Source of the DNA: Chlorobaculum sp. 24CR
GTDB lineage: Bacteria; Bacteroidota; Chlorobiia; Chlorobiales; Chlorobiaceae
Direction of reading: 5' to 3'
Length of the DNA stretch: 64,000 bases
Assembly: GCF_004118635.1 (NCBI RefSeq)
Contig: NZ_SDGU01000012.1
Span: 29,369-93,368 of the forward strand
Below, piece by piece: positions 56,664 through 64,000 of the stretch (position 1 is the first letter of the stretch; each line of letters opens with the position of its first letter). Both the position numbers and the translations under genes were made by a program. The notes below the pieces were generated by a model. That model worked only from the letters and a program-made list of their open reading frames with translations. It was not told the DNA's origin and did not search any database.

Positions 56664-57727
56664 TTCCCGGACTCACCGCTGCCAAAAACCTCGCGCTGCA
56701 CGTCGAGCCGTTCGATCTCGGCGGCAATCCTCGACGCCAGCCACGCGGCGAAGGCCGGCGAATCGTTGACGCAGGGAATATAGTGCTTCCGGGCGGCGGA
56801 CGAACGGTCGAGCAATTTTTTCGCCTCGTAATCGGTCTCGCTGTTGTCGGCGAAATAACCAAACGGAAACATCGCCACCGAGCCGAACCCTTCGCCCTCA
56901 AACTCGCCGAGCGCCCGCTCGACCGTTTCGGGCGACCACTCCCCTCCCCGGCTGTGGTTGAGGCAACCAAGCTTCACTTCGTCGAACACGTTGCGCGGAT
57001 CAGCCATAATTTTGTCGTGCATCAGCCGGAAAAACGCCATCGTCTCATCGAGACCGGTAAAAACGGAGGGCTTTTCGCCCTTGCGGTTTTTGACAATCGT
57101 GCCGTGAATGACCAGCACGAGTCCCTGCTTCTTTGTCCGTCCCGCCCCGCTCCACGCCGCTGGAATCGACGCGAAGAGGTGATCGAGATAGAGGCGATGC
57201 AACGCCCCGTCCTTCCACAAGCCACGCGCCACTCTGAGTACGCCGAGATGATTCTCGCCGAATTGATCGATCGCCATCTGGCACGCCGGGCCGCACGAAA
57301 AGGCCGACTCGACCGGAATCATCGGCACCACGACAATGCCATCCGAACGACCCCGGAAACGATCGAGCACCTCTTCGAGGTAAGGCGGCACGAAATAGTA
57401 AGCGTCAGCGACATCGATCTGGTCGCCCTGTCCGCCAAATCGCGGATCGCGCCGAAGCGCCGCCTCCACGCCAAGCACCTGCCTGCGATTGATCTCCACG
57501 AGGCACGAGCGGTAGCGATGCCATTTCCAGTCGAGGTAGTGCCTGGCCGAACGGTAATCGGCAATCATGTAGATCAGCAACCTGGGAAGCTTGACAATCT
57601 TGCGGGTAATAACAAAGAGAATCTTCCGCGAACTCGGCCAGAGATCGCGCGCCGAAAGCTTTTCGACCTCCCCGTATGTCACCAGCACCACGCTGTAGCG
57701 CCGTTTACTCACTGTGCGAGCCACCAT
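56660..57727 (-). CDS. divergent ferrochelatase-like protein
   Basis: 355 residues, weakly similar to ferrochelatase (HemH): start SVVLVTYGEVE, then VVVPMIPVESAFSCGPA, LVIHGTIVKNRKGEKP where the catalytic histidine is expected, and YFADNSETDYEAKKLL where the acidic helix is expected. Ferrochelatase usually has SAHSLP at the first site, so this protein is divergent and its metal or tetrapyrrole may differ. Two cysteines lie near SCGPACQ. It overlaps the membrane-protein gene upstream by 19 bases and the TPR gene downstream by 4. Alternative: a CbiK/CbiX-like chelatase. Confidence 0.6.
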   Translation of the reverse strand: MVARTVSKRRYSVVLVTYGEVEKLSARDLWPSSRKILFVITRKIVKLPRLLIYMIADYRSARHYLDWKWHRYRSCLVEINRRQVLGVEAALRRDPRFGGQGDQIDVADAYYFVPPYLEEVLDRFRGRSDGIVVVPMIPVESAFSCGPACQMAIDQFGENHLGVLRVARGLWKDGALHRLYLDHLFASIPAAWSGAGRTKKQGLVLVIHGTIVKNRKGEKPSVFTGLDETMAFFRLMHDKIMADPRNVFDEVKLGCLNHSRGGEWSPETVERALGEFEGEGFGSVAMFPFGYFADNSETDYEAKKLLDRSSAARKHYIPCVNDSPAFAAWLASRIAAEIERLDVQREVFGSGESGK

Positions 57728-58302
57728 TTGAATTCGCCGAACATCAAGAGAAAACCAATGAGGCTGCCGACAAGCGTCTGCATGAAATTATGCGCTTTGA
57801 GATACATGCGCGACCACATCAGGAGCGGCACGAAGCAGAGCAACGCGAGCGCAAGCGGTCCGAAAGAAAGTACGAGAAGAGCAATCGAGGAGGTGAGGGA
57901 AAAGAGATGGATGCTGATTTTCCACTGAAGCGTGACCAGCAGAATAAAGACCGTGTTGACGGCGTTGAAAAGCAGAATTGCGGAGAGAAAGCGAGGCGCG
58001 TCGAGCTGCTTCATCAGTTCGTACCCGACCAGGTTCACGCCCACCAGCACCAGCAGCGGCAGGAAGCGCTGTTCCCGAAAGCTGATATTGTAATCGGAGA
58101 CCCGGCCAATCTTCTTGAGTCCGTAAATCAGAAACATCGGCACGATGGTGGCCGAAAGAAACAGCACCAGAAACCAGTCGAGATGACTTGATTTGGCTGA
58201 ATAGCGATACAGGACAATAAGCAGATAGACTGCCGGCGCCACGACGACAGGACTGATGATCCATGATACCAGAGAGGCGAACCGGCGAGTATCGAGCTGC
58301 AT
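57709..58302 (-). CDS. PAP2-like integral membrane protein
   Basis: 197 residues with six hydrophobic helices. The segments KISIHLFSLTSSIALL and SRMYLKAHNFMQTLVGSLIGF resemble the KxxxxxH...S and RxYLxxHxxxQxxxGxxxG pattern of PAP2 phosphatases, but the classic KxxxxxxRP motif is not obvious. It may be a lipid phosphatase or a non-catalytic relative. First gene of a three-gene operon with the ferrochelatase-like and TPR genes, overlapping the former by 19 bases. Confidence 0.6.
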   Translation of the reverse strand: MQLDTRRFASLVSWIISPVVVAPAVYLLIVLYRYSAKSSHLDWFLVLFLSATIVPMFLIYGLKKIGRVSDYNISFREQRFLPLLVLVGVNLVGYELMKQLDAPRFLSAILLFNAVNTVFILLVTLQWKISIHLFSLTSSIALLVLSFGPLALALLCFVPLLMWSRMYLKAHNFMQTLVGSLIGFLLMFGEFKWWLAQ

Positions 58303-58343
58303 TGAGAACCACTAAGAGTGAAAAAGTGCGATTTATTGACGCA

Positions 58344-58589
58344 TTACAGGCGATAGGGAAAATAACGCTTTCCGCGATAAACAGAAACTGGTTCCTGACG
58401 CATCGCCGATAAGATTCCCGCTAACCGGTGACGCTCTTCATCGAAATCCAAATCGGAATTAAGGTCGTGCTCATTGGCGATTTTGATAGCGATTTCGATT
58501 TGGAACTTGATATTTCCGGATGATCGGAACTCTCCGCCGGTCAGAATCAGGAAAATTCGATCAAATTGTTTATAATTTCGTGAAACCAC
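58344..58589 (-). CDS. possible small protein of 81 residues
   Basis: An open frame with a plausible protein composition (FDEERHRLAGILSAMRQEPVS) between the PAP2-like gene and tRNA-Leu. No family recognised and no good ribosome-binding site. Its 5' end lies where the plus-strand tRNA promoter is expected, which counts against it. It is AT-richer than its neighbours. Confidence 0.3.
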   Translation of the reverse strand: MVSRNYKQFDRIFLILTGGEFRSSGNIKFQIEIAIKIANEHDLNSDLDFDEERHRLAGILSAMRQEPVSVYRGKRYFPYRL

Positions 58590-58610
58590 GTATATTAAGC
58601 GCTGTTCAAC

Positions 58611-58692
58611 GCGAGAGTGGTGAAATTGGTATACACGCTAGTCTTAGGAACTAGTGCCGTGAGGCGTAAGGGTTCGAGTCCCTTCTCTCGCA
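58611..58692 (+). tRNA. tRNA-Leu (anticodon TAG)
   Basis: Type II tRNA with long variable arm. Acceptor GCGAGAG with CTCTCGC, anticodon stem CTAGT/ACTAG with loop CTTAGGA, T-arm GGGTTCGAGTCCC, discriminator A. The anticodon TAG reads CTA leucine codons. A second tRNA-Leu follows after 25 bases. Confidence 0.95.
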
Positions 58693-58717
58693 CTGTTCAT
58701 TTGTTCATTGGACTCAT

Positions 58718-58801
58718 GCCAAAGTGGCGGAACTGGTAGACGCGCTGGACTCAAAATCCAGTGGGCGCAAGCTCGTGTGGGTTCGAGTCCCACCTTTGGT
58801 A
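58718..58801 (+). tRNA. tRNA-Leu (anticodon CAA)
   Basis: Type II tRNA. Acceptor GCCAAAG with CTTTGGT (G1-U72), anticodon stem CTGGA/TCCAG with loop CTCAAAA, T-arm GGGTTCGAGTCCC, discriminator A. The anticodon CAA reads TTG leucine codons. A terminator hairpin starts four bases later. Confidence 0.95.
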
Positions 58802-58804
58802 CAC

Positions 58805-58836
58805 GGCATTCAAGTCTATTGAATGCCTCCTTTTTT
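58805..58836 (+). terminator. terminator of the tRNA-Leu pair
   Basis: GGCATTCAA and TTGAATGCC form a perfect 9-bp stem around GTCTA, followed by TCCTTTTTT. Confidence 0.85.
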
Positions 58837-58944
58837 CCCCTCCATCAGGGCACTCCTGAAAACTCTGATAATCGTCAGTATCCCGGATTTCCGGGGCAAA
58901 CACAGCAACTGGATAGCGCACAAACAGATCAGCAGAAATTTCCC

Positions 58945-59469
58945 ATGCAAAGAATGTACTCTCCGTGGCGCGACGTTTACATGCAGTCGTTCAAGGAAGA
59001 AAAGCCTTTCACTCCGGAGGAGGGCAAATCGGTGTTCGCCGATATTCCGCCCGAACAGGACGAGGAGCGCTACGTGCTCTGCCGGGGTGAATTTTGCTTC
59101 GCCATCCTGAACCTCTACCCTTACAACTGCGGCCATCTCATGGTCATCCCCTACCTTCAGACGCCCGAATTCAGCGATCTGGACGAGAAGACGATGGTCG
59201 AAATCTTCAAAATGTCTAACCTCTGCATGGAGGCGCTGAAGATGACCATCAAGCCGCACGGCTTCAACTTCGGCGCGAACCTCGGCAGGGTTGCGGGCGG
59301 CAGCATCGACGAGCACATCCACTTCCACATCGTGCCCCGCTGGGAGGGCGACACCAACTTTATGCCGGTGCTCGGCGAAACCAAGGTGCTCTCGAACGAC
59401 CTGCGCCAAACCTACATCCAGCTCCGCGAGGCGATCCTGAAGCTCCAGAGCGAACAGAAAAAATCGTAG
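58945..59469 (+). CDS. HIT-family nucleotide hydrolase/phosphorylase
   Basis: 174 residues from ATG 58945; the frame is open upstream into the tRNA, so the in-frame Met at MQRMYSPWRDVYM was chosen, and ATG 58954 is also possible. The HIT motif is DEHIHFHIVPRWEGDTNFMPV (H-x-H-x-H-x-x, about 125-145). The upstream GANLGRVAGGSI is conserved in the Ap4A phosphorylase-like branch. Probably splits diadenosine polyphosphates or nucleoside phosphoramidates. The next gene starts ten bases downstream. Confidence 0.92.
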   Translation: MQRMYSPWRDVYMQSFKEEKPFTPEEGKSVFADIPPEQDEERYVLCRGEFCFAILNLYPYNCGHLMVIPYLQTPEFSDLDEKTMVEIFKMSNLCMEALKMTIKPHGFNFGANLGRVAGGSIDEHIHFHIVPRWEGDTNFMPVLGETKVLSNDLRQTYIQLREAILKLQSEQKKS

Positions 59470-59478
59470 TTCCAGACG

Positions 59479-60414
59479 ATGGAAACCGTCCCCTGCCCAA
59501 TCACCGGAAGCAGGGAATTCAAGCCCCTCCTGCAAGCACCCGACCGCTTCAACCTCCACGGCCCGTCCTGGCAACTCGCCAGATCGTCAGCATCCGGCCT
59601 CGTCATGCTCAACCCCCGGCCCGAAGCGAACGAGATGGCGGCGCACTACCCTGCCGAAACCTACGATCCGTTTCTGACCCGAACGAACTCCAGCTCGTTG
59701 CGCGACAAAGCCTATCTGGCCATCAGCGATGTTCTTCTGGCCGGAAAGGCGAGAATGGTGATGAAGGGGATGCGCAAGCCTGACGGATCGGCAAAGGTGC
59801 TTGAAGTCGGCTGCTCGACCGGCAGGCTGCTCATTCGGATTCAGCGCGATTACGGCGTGCCGCTGACGAATCTTTTCGGCGTTGAGACCAACCGGCAGGC
59901 GGCTGACACCGCGAGAAATGCAGGACTCGGCGTTTCGGAAGCCGGGCTGGAGGAGAGCGATTTCGACATCCGCTTCGACCGCATCATCTTCTGGCACGCC
60001 CTCGAACACCTGCACCGCCTCGGCGAAGCGCTCGACCGCGCCCGCGAGCTGCTGACGCCCGGCGGCCAGCTCATCATCGCCGTGCCGAACATTGAGAGCC
60101 ACGACGCCCGGCGCTACGGCCAGAACTGGATCGCCCTCGACGCCCCACGCCACCTCTACCACTTCACGCCGGAAACGCTCGGCAAGCTGCTCGAAAAGCA
60201 CGGCTTCTCAGTGCTCGACCTCGGCACATGGCTCCCCGACACGCTCTACAACGTGTGGTTCAGCGAAAAGCTGGATCGCACAATCAGCGGAAAAACGTTC
60301 AGCAGCGGCGGGATCGTGCGAGCAGCGTTTTGTGCAGCACAATCGCTCGCCGCTGGCCGCGACCCGCGACGTGCGTCGAGCATGGTCGTCCGGGCGATGA
60401 GGATGAAGGGGTGA
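59479..60414 (+). CDS. class I SAM-dependent methyltransferase
   Basis: 311 residues. The SAM-binding motif is VLEVGCSTGRLLIRI (about 110-124), followed by IIFWHALEHLHRLGEAL and LTPGGQLIIAVPNIES, then RHLYHFTPETLGKLLEKHGF, as in Methyltransf_11/23-type enzymes often linked to glycan or lipid modification. The N-terminal 80 residues start with MetVPCPITGS-like sequence but lack a zinc-binding cysteine set. Substrate unknown. Ten bases after the HIT gene, probably in the same transcript. Confidence 0.85.
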   Translation: METVPCPITGSREFKPLLQAPDRFNLHGPSWQLARSSASGLVMLNPRPEANEMAAHYPAETYDPFLTRTNSSSLRDKAYLAISDVLLAGKARMVMKGMRKPDGSAKVLEVGCSTGRLLIRIQRDYGVPLTNLFGVETNRQAADTARNAGLGVSEAGLEESDFDIRFDRIIFWHALEHLHRLGEALDRARELLTPGGQLIIAVPNIESHDARRYGQNWIALDAPRHLYHFTPETLGKLLEKHGFSVLDLGTWLPDTLYNVWFSEKLDRTISGKTFSSGGIVRAAFCAAQSLAAGRDPRRASSMVVRAMRMKG

Positions 60415-60436
60415 TCGCCTGATTTTCATGCCGATT

Positions 60437-60634
60437 CTGTAGGGACGGCTCTTGTGGCCGTCCTCTTTTTCCGGGATACCCTGAGACACGAAGGTAGAAC
60501 ACATAGGGTCGCCCCTATAATCAATCAAAACAGCATTATCCTTGCCCACCGTAGGGGCAGACCTGCGTGTCTGCCCTGTCTTTCCGATACACCCCGGCGC
60601 ACGAAAAGGGCGGCCACAAGAGCCGCCCCTACAG
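60437..60634. repeat. composite of GGGGCGG-type palindromes
   Basis: The left end CTGTAGGGACGGC and right end GCCGCCCCTACAG are inverted with one mismatch. Inside are further stem-loops: GGACGGC/GCCGTCC, GGGGCAGAC/GTCTGCCC and GGGCGGC/GCCGCCC. It looks like several elements of one family inserted into or joined to each other. Its right end directly touches the 141-bp element. Confidence 0.65.
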
Positions 60635-60775
60635 TTATTACTCCGGCAACAATAAATCGCAATTTCACCCATTGTAAAAGGTTGGGCTAAAGCCCTGATT
60701 TATATTGCTTTATCCGCGTGCCCCGGACTAAAGTCCGGGGCAATTGTTTAAGAGTTTTAATGGCCGGAGTAATAA
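60635..60775. repeat. 141-bp MITE-like element, copy B
   Basis: Perfect 13-bp terminal inverted repeats, TTATTACTCCGGC and GCCGGAGTAATAA. Internal palindromes GGGCTAAAGCCC and CCCCGGACTAAAGTCCGGGG as in copy A at 35039-35179, with the same total length and orientation. It lies 31 bases past the TolC gene's stop codon, between the convergent methyltransferase and TolC genes. Confidence 0.85.
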
Positions 60776-60806
60776 ACATGCATCACCAACCAGCCCAACC
60801 GTCCCC

Positions 60807-62228
60807 TCACATCTTCGCCTCGACCGCAGGATCGATGCGGCCCAGCGATTTCTCCAGCTCGGCGGTGGCGACCAGGTAGTCGTACACCGCTTGCAGATAG
60901 TTGGTTTTAGCGGTGTCGAGCTGCAATTCGGCGTCGGTCAGTTCGAGGCGCGAGCCGATGCCTTCGCGCAGGCGGAGCATGGTGATGCGGTAGCTGCGCT
61001 CGGCGACGGCGATGGTTTTCGACTGCACGTCGATGCGCTTGCGGGCTTCGACGACGTTGGAGAGGCGCACCTCGACGTCGGCCCGCACCTGCGACTTCAG
61101 GTCTTCGTAGCGGGTGCGGGTCTGCAAGCGTTCGATCTTCGCTTGCTGAATCCTCGCGCTCGTGGCGAAGCCGGAGAAGATCGGCACGCTCAGTTGCAGC
61201 CCCGCCGTCGATGAGACCGGCCAGCGGGTGGCGCTGACGGACTCGCCGTCATTAAACTGCGTCTGCGCATCGAGCTGCCCGAAGGCGCTCAGTACCGGCA
61301 ACCCCTCGGATCGAGCGGCCATCACTTTCGCGTTCTCGGCTTCGGCCTGGAGCGAGAGGCTCTGCACATCCGGGCGCTTGTCGAGCGCCTCGCTGTACGC
61401 CGCCGCCACGCTCTTCGGCAGCTCGATTTCGTGGAAGGCAAGTGTGCTCGTGAGGGTCAGCGGCGTCTCCTGATCGATGCCCATGACGCGCTTCAGATTG
61501 GTCGCGGTGATGGACTCGTTGTTCTGTGCGCGAATCAGGTCGGGCCTGAGATTCTCGACCGACAACCACGCCTTGAGCGTATCGATGTCAGCGGCTACTC
61601 CTTGCCGGAAGAGCGCGTTGGTATCCTTGCGAGCCTCTTGCCAACGGGCGATGCTCTGCTCGACCAGCTTGCGCTTTTCGGTGGCGATCAGCACGTCGTA
61701 ATAGGCGCGGCGGATCGAGGTGACCACCCCGGCGTTAGTCTGGCGAAACGACTCGTCGCTGATCTTGCGCACGAGCGAAGAGGCCTTGATGCCCGCGAAG
61801 GCCGAGAGCTTGAAGATATTCTGGCTGAGATTGAGCGAGGCGATGGACGAGTTGTCCGAACTGATCTCGATTGCCTGTGTGCCAAGCGACGGATTGCCGG
61901 TCAACGCGCCCACCGGCAAAAACATCACCGACGGCTTCAGTGTGCGGGTGTAAGTCAAACTCGACGACAGATGCGGCAGCACCTCCGCCCAAGACTCCCG
62001 AACCTTCTGCCCCGCCATCCGCTTATCGAGCCGCGCAATCTCCAGCTCCCGATTATGCTGCTCCCCGATCCGCACGGCATCATCAAGGCTGATAACCAGC
62101 GGCTGTTTTCCGGATTGCACCATTTCAGCAGGCGAGTTGGGTTTATCTTTGGACTTGCCCTCAGCAAGGGGAGTCCATGCCAACAGCAGCAGAAGAGAAA
62201 GAGAGACAAACAATCGATGCAGGCTCAT
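60807..62228 (-). CDS. TolC-family outer-membrane efflux/secretion protein
   Basis: 473 residues from ATG 62228, chosen because MSLHRLFVSLSLLLLLAWTPLAEG is a good signal peptide; the frame extends to 62288. Two repeats of the OEP fold (about 50-260 and 270-465) with long coiled helices and motifs such as AYSEALDKRPDVQSLSLQAEAENAKVMAARSEGLP (in part: DKRPDVQSLSLQAE) and YLQAVYDYLVATAELEKSLG. It forms a trimeric outer-membrane channel. No fusion protein or ABC/RND pump is next to it, so its partner is unknown. It could in principle serve type I secretion of the RTX proteins at the other end of the window. Confidence 0.92.
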   Translation of the reverse strand: MSLHRLFVSLSLLLLLAWTPLAEGKSKDKPNSPAEMVQSGKQPLVISLDDAVRIGEQHNRELEIARLDKRMAGQKVRESWAEVLPHLSSSLTYTRTLKPSVMFLPVGALTGNPSLGTQAIEISSDNSSIASLNLSQNIFKLSAFAGIKASSLVRKISDESFRQTNAGVVTSIRRAYYDVLIATEKRKLVEQSIARWQEARKDTNALFRQGVAADIDTLKAWLSVENLRPDLIRAQNNESITATNLKRVMGIDQETPLTLTSTLAFHEIELPKSVAAAYSEALDKRPDVQSLSLQAEAENAKVMAARSEGLPVLSAFGQLDAQTQFNDGESVSATRWPVSSTAGLQLSVPIFSGFATSARIQQAKIERLQTRTRYEDLKSQVRADVEVRLSNVVEARKRIDVQSKTIAVAERSYRITMLRLREGIGSRLELTDAELQLDTAKTNYLQAVYDYLVATAELEKSLGRIDPAVEAKM

Positions 62229-62871
62229 GGCGACAATTTGATGGTTTCGACGTGGTTCAAATATACCACGGGTTTCCTTTCTGTGCAATTATGAGGCAAA
62301 GTTGTCTCAGAAGGCACTTACAATCATCATATCTATGATCTGGATTACAGTAAAGCACTATATTTTTACATCTAATCATCAAAAGCGCATCTCATCTTAA
62401 ATGTTCAAACAGACCGCGACATAATTCTTTTATACTTAAATGTTATTGATTTGTTATCAACTGAGAGTCCGGTTCAGCATCAGATGTAGGATAAGTCACC
62501 TACAGAAAGCAAAATAAGGTTCGTTAATTGGTGATATTGCTACATTTTAAATGAAATCAACTACCCCGCAGCAAGCTGCGGGGTATGAAAACATCTTTTG
62601 TCTACACCTTCCCGATAGCAAGCTTAGGGGAATTAGACCCTCAGAGATTAAAAACGCTATAAAAAATAATTTCTCCTGATTTTGTTATTTCATTTTAAAT
62701 GAATTTAAATAATGCTTTTTAACACTGCTTAAGAACGATTTTTTTGTTGCATTTGAGAAATAATTTTTGTATACTCTTGCTGCTTTGCCGCTATTGCCAA
62801 TAAAGGCACATAGCACGACTGTACTCATGGTGAGTTCCCAGCTCGACAAAGCAATTTTAAACAAATAAAAA
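62229..62871. other. AT-rich gene-free region with one REP-like hairpin
   Basis: About 640 bases upstream of both the TolC gene (minus) and the orphan membrane gene (plus), so it must carry both promoters. From 62300 it turns AT-rich. A hairpin at 62562-62585 is the only clear structure. No protein-like frame is seen. Confidence 0.45.
62562..62585. repeat. REP-like perfect hairpin
   Basis: TACCCCGCAGC and GCTGCGGGGTA pair perfectly over 11 bp with a two-base AA spacer. Such CCCCGCAGCAAGCTGCGGGG palindromes are known as interspersed elements in several bacteria. It stands in AT-rich DNA and is strikingly GC-rich. Confidence 0.75.
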
Positions 62872-63873
62872 ATGACCAAAAAAAATGCAAATCGGCTTGA
62901 AGAATTGAATAATGCAATCACCTTGCATCCCAATAGCTCAAACATCAAAGGTATGTTAGATGCCTATGAGAAGGGAATGACAGATCGTGCCAAGAGATAC
63001 GCTGCCTTCGATAAATTTTACGGAGACGCAAAAGAACTATTTGAGTCTTATGCTGATTCCACACCAGAATGTAAGCATTTGGGTGATTTGTACTCCCTTT
63101 GCATATGTCCTGGTGGGAGGCATGGAGGACTAGACAAAAGGAAAGTAGAAATTTTCTACGGCAATCGACCATTTGATTCAGTAACAACTATTGACAAAAA
63201 CCTACAACCAACAAAAAAACTGGAAACAGCGCATGGAGCTACTCTGTCCTATCAACGAACAGATGATGGGCAAGTGTTGTGCTGCCTATATCCCGCAGCG
63301 TCTGAGAACTTCCGACCTCCCGAAGACTTTATCATTCTTGGAGTAGTCAAAAACCCAGCCACACTTACGAGCGAGTCCAAACGACACTGGAAAAAGTTCT
63401 TAGCCTATATGCAAGTTACCTGCTTGGACGGAAAGCCAAGTATCTTCCAAAGGATAAGAGTTTTTTATATACGAAATTTCAAAGAGTGTGTTGTGAATGG
63501 GACTGTTCAACGGCGTAAGGCATCAGAATTTACCGGCAAAATCGTACAGTACGCCGCCACTGTTGGACTTAGTGGCTTCATTATTCTCTTCGTTACCTTG
63601 GCAAAAGAGTCATCTGATAGCACGCAGGCTGAAAAAAATCGTCAAGAAATGTTGAGAATCTATTCAAATATCCAAGCTAGTACACAATTAATAGCCAAAA
63701 ACTCAGAAGCAATTGAAGCTGAAATTCAAAGACTAGATCAAAACACCAGCAAAAATTTGCAGCTTCTCAATGATGCAGTTTCAAAAAATACTACTCGAAG
63801 TGAAAACGCTATATCTCAGCTTGAATTAGGCAAAAAAGTTGAAGACGCGGATGATCAAAAGACGGTAAAGTAG
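62872..63873 (+). CDS. orphan membrane protein with C-terminal coiled coil
   Basis: 333 residues, no family recognised. Residues 1-220 are soluble and include a cysteine-rich stretch (CKHLGDLYSLCICPGGRHGG, about 68-87) and a core with TLSYQRTDDGQVLCCLYPA. One transmembrane helix follows at about 228-246 (AATVGLSGFIILFVTLA). The rest, to the end, is a charged helix likely to form a coiled coil (NIQASTQLIAKNSEAIEAEI). AT-rich codon use differs from the chromosome's average, and repeats lie on both sides. It looks recently acquired. Sensing or signalling across a membrane is possible but not shown. Confidence 0.65.
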   Translation: MTKKNANRLEELNNAITLHPNSSNIKGMLDAYEKGMTDRAKRYAAFDKFYGDAKELFESYADSTPECKHLGDLYSLCICPGGRHGGLDKRKVEIFYGNRPFDSVTTIDKNLQPTKKLETAHGATLSYQRTDDGQVLCCLYPAASENFRPPEDFIILGVVKNPATLTSESKRHWKKFLAYMQVTCLDGKPSIFQRIRVFYIRNFKECVVNGTVQRRKASEFTGKIVQYAATVGLSGFIILFVTLAKESSDSTQAEKNRQEMLRIYSNIQASTQLIAKNSEAIEAEIQRLDQNTSKNLQLLNDAVSKNTTRSENAISQLELGKKVEDADDQKTVK

Positions 63874-64000
63874 CATGGGGACGGCATTGATTTTAAGCTT
63901 CCCCCTAGTGTCATGTCAGAAGAAAAATGACGGAGATTCGTCATCGCGAGGCCCGACCTGTCGGGGCATGGCGATCCATCTTTTGTTGATTTCGCTGCTT
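63874..64000. repeat. second copy of the 108-bp repeat, cut by the window edge
   Basis: The element starts at 63939 with CGTCATCGCGAGG and runs to the edge. Its reverse complement matches 14470-14545 over the visible length, including AACAAAAGATGGATCGCCA. It is inverted relative to the copy at 14432. 63874-63938 between the orphan gene and the repeat holds no gene. Confidence 0.75.

Noticed and set aside
60415..60806. a small gene between the methyltransferase and TolC genes
   Set aside because: The interval is filled by palindromic repeats; frames there are produced by the repeats.

Overview
The window looks like chromosomal DNA of a green sulfur bacterium (Chlorobiaceae, most likely Chlorobaculum or a close relative). 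The pointers are an 11-subunit NDH-1 operon without nuoE, nuoF and nuoG, a plant/cyanobacterial-type zeta-carotene desaturase, a split transketolase, a group 1 [NiFe] uptake hydrogenase operon, and a GTP cyclohydrolase I plus pyruvoyl-tetrahydropterin synthase pair of the kind expected in bacteria that make tetrahydrobiopterin-type pterins. The assignment rests on recognising protein families and gene order, not on a database search.

Layout. 1-16 kb is an accessory, surface-related region. It has an outer-membrane beta-barrel protein, then three very large minus-strand genes for modular calcium-binding proteins: a DUF4347/cadherin-like protein, a serralysin-type metalloprotease and a repeat-rich putative surface protein. 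These are followed by a chimeric pseudogene made of half a second beta-barrel gene joined to a broken kpsC-like capsule gene. 16-21 kb is housekeeping: tRNA-Pro, tRNA-Arg, crtQ, recR, ybaB, transketolase C-half and, divergently, rsmA. 21-22.7 kb is an AT-rich insertion with one orphan radical SAM/SPASM gene and about 0.9 kb of gene-free DNA. 22.7-31.8 kb is one tight operon for propionate assimilation: prpE, epimerase, a fused AccA-AccD-type carboxyltransferase, methylmalonyl-CoA mutase small and large subunits, and the MeaB GTPase. Together they turn propionate into succinyl-CoA, if a biotin carboxylase and biotin carrier are supplied from elsewhere.

31.9-38.3 kb holds a stress protein, a slipin-NfeD pair, small enzymes, initiator tRNA-Met, a YugP-type protease and thioredoxin. 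38.5-39.6 kb is the pterin pair, with the folE start inside the end of the PTPS gene. 39.7-43.9 kb is the hydrogenase operon hupSLCD. 44.2-55.3 kb is nuoABCDHIJKLMN. 55.5-60.4 kb has a PAP2-like/ferrochelatase-like/TPR operon, two tRNA-Leu genes, a HIT hydrolase and a methyltransferase. 60.4-64 kb holds a repeat cluster, a TolC-family protein and an orphan membrane coiled-coil protein.

Intergenic spaces are rich in small repeats: a 141-bp element with 13-bp terminal inverted repeats (two copies), a 108-bp element with similar ends (two copies, one cut by the window edge), GGGGCGG-type palindromes, and 7-bp-periodic palindromes with 16-19 bp perfect arms. I see no insertion-sequence transposase, CRISPR array, rRNA or phage gene. 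The most unusual items are the giant calcium-protein cluster with its shared dockerin-like C-terminal module, the fused carboxyltransferase, and the two AT-rich orphan genes.
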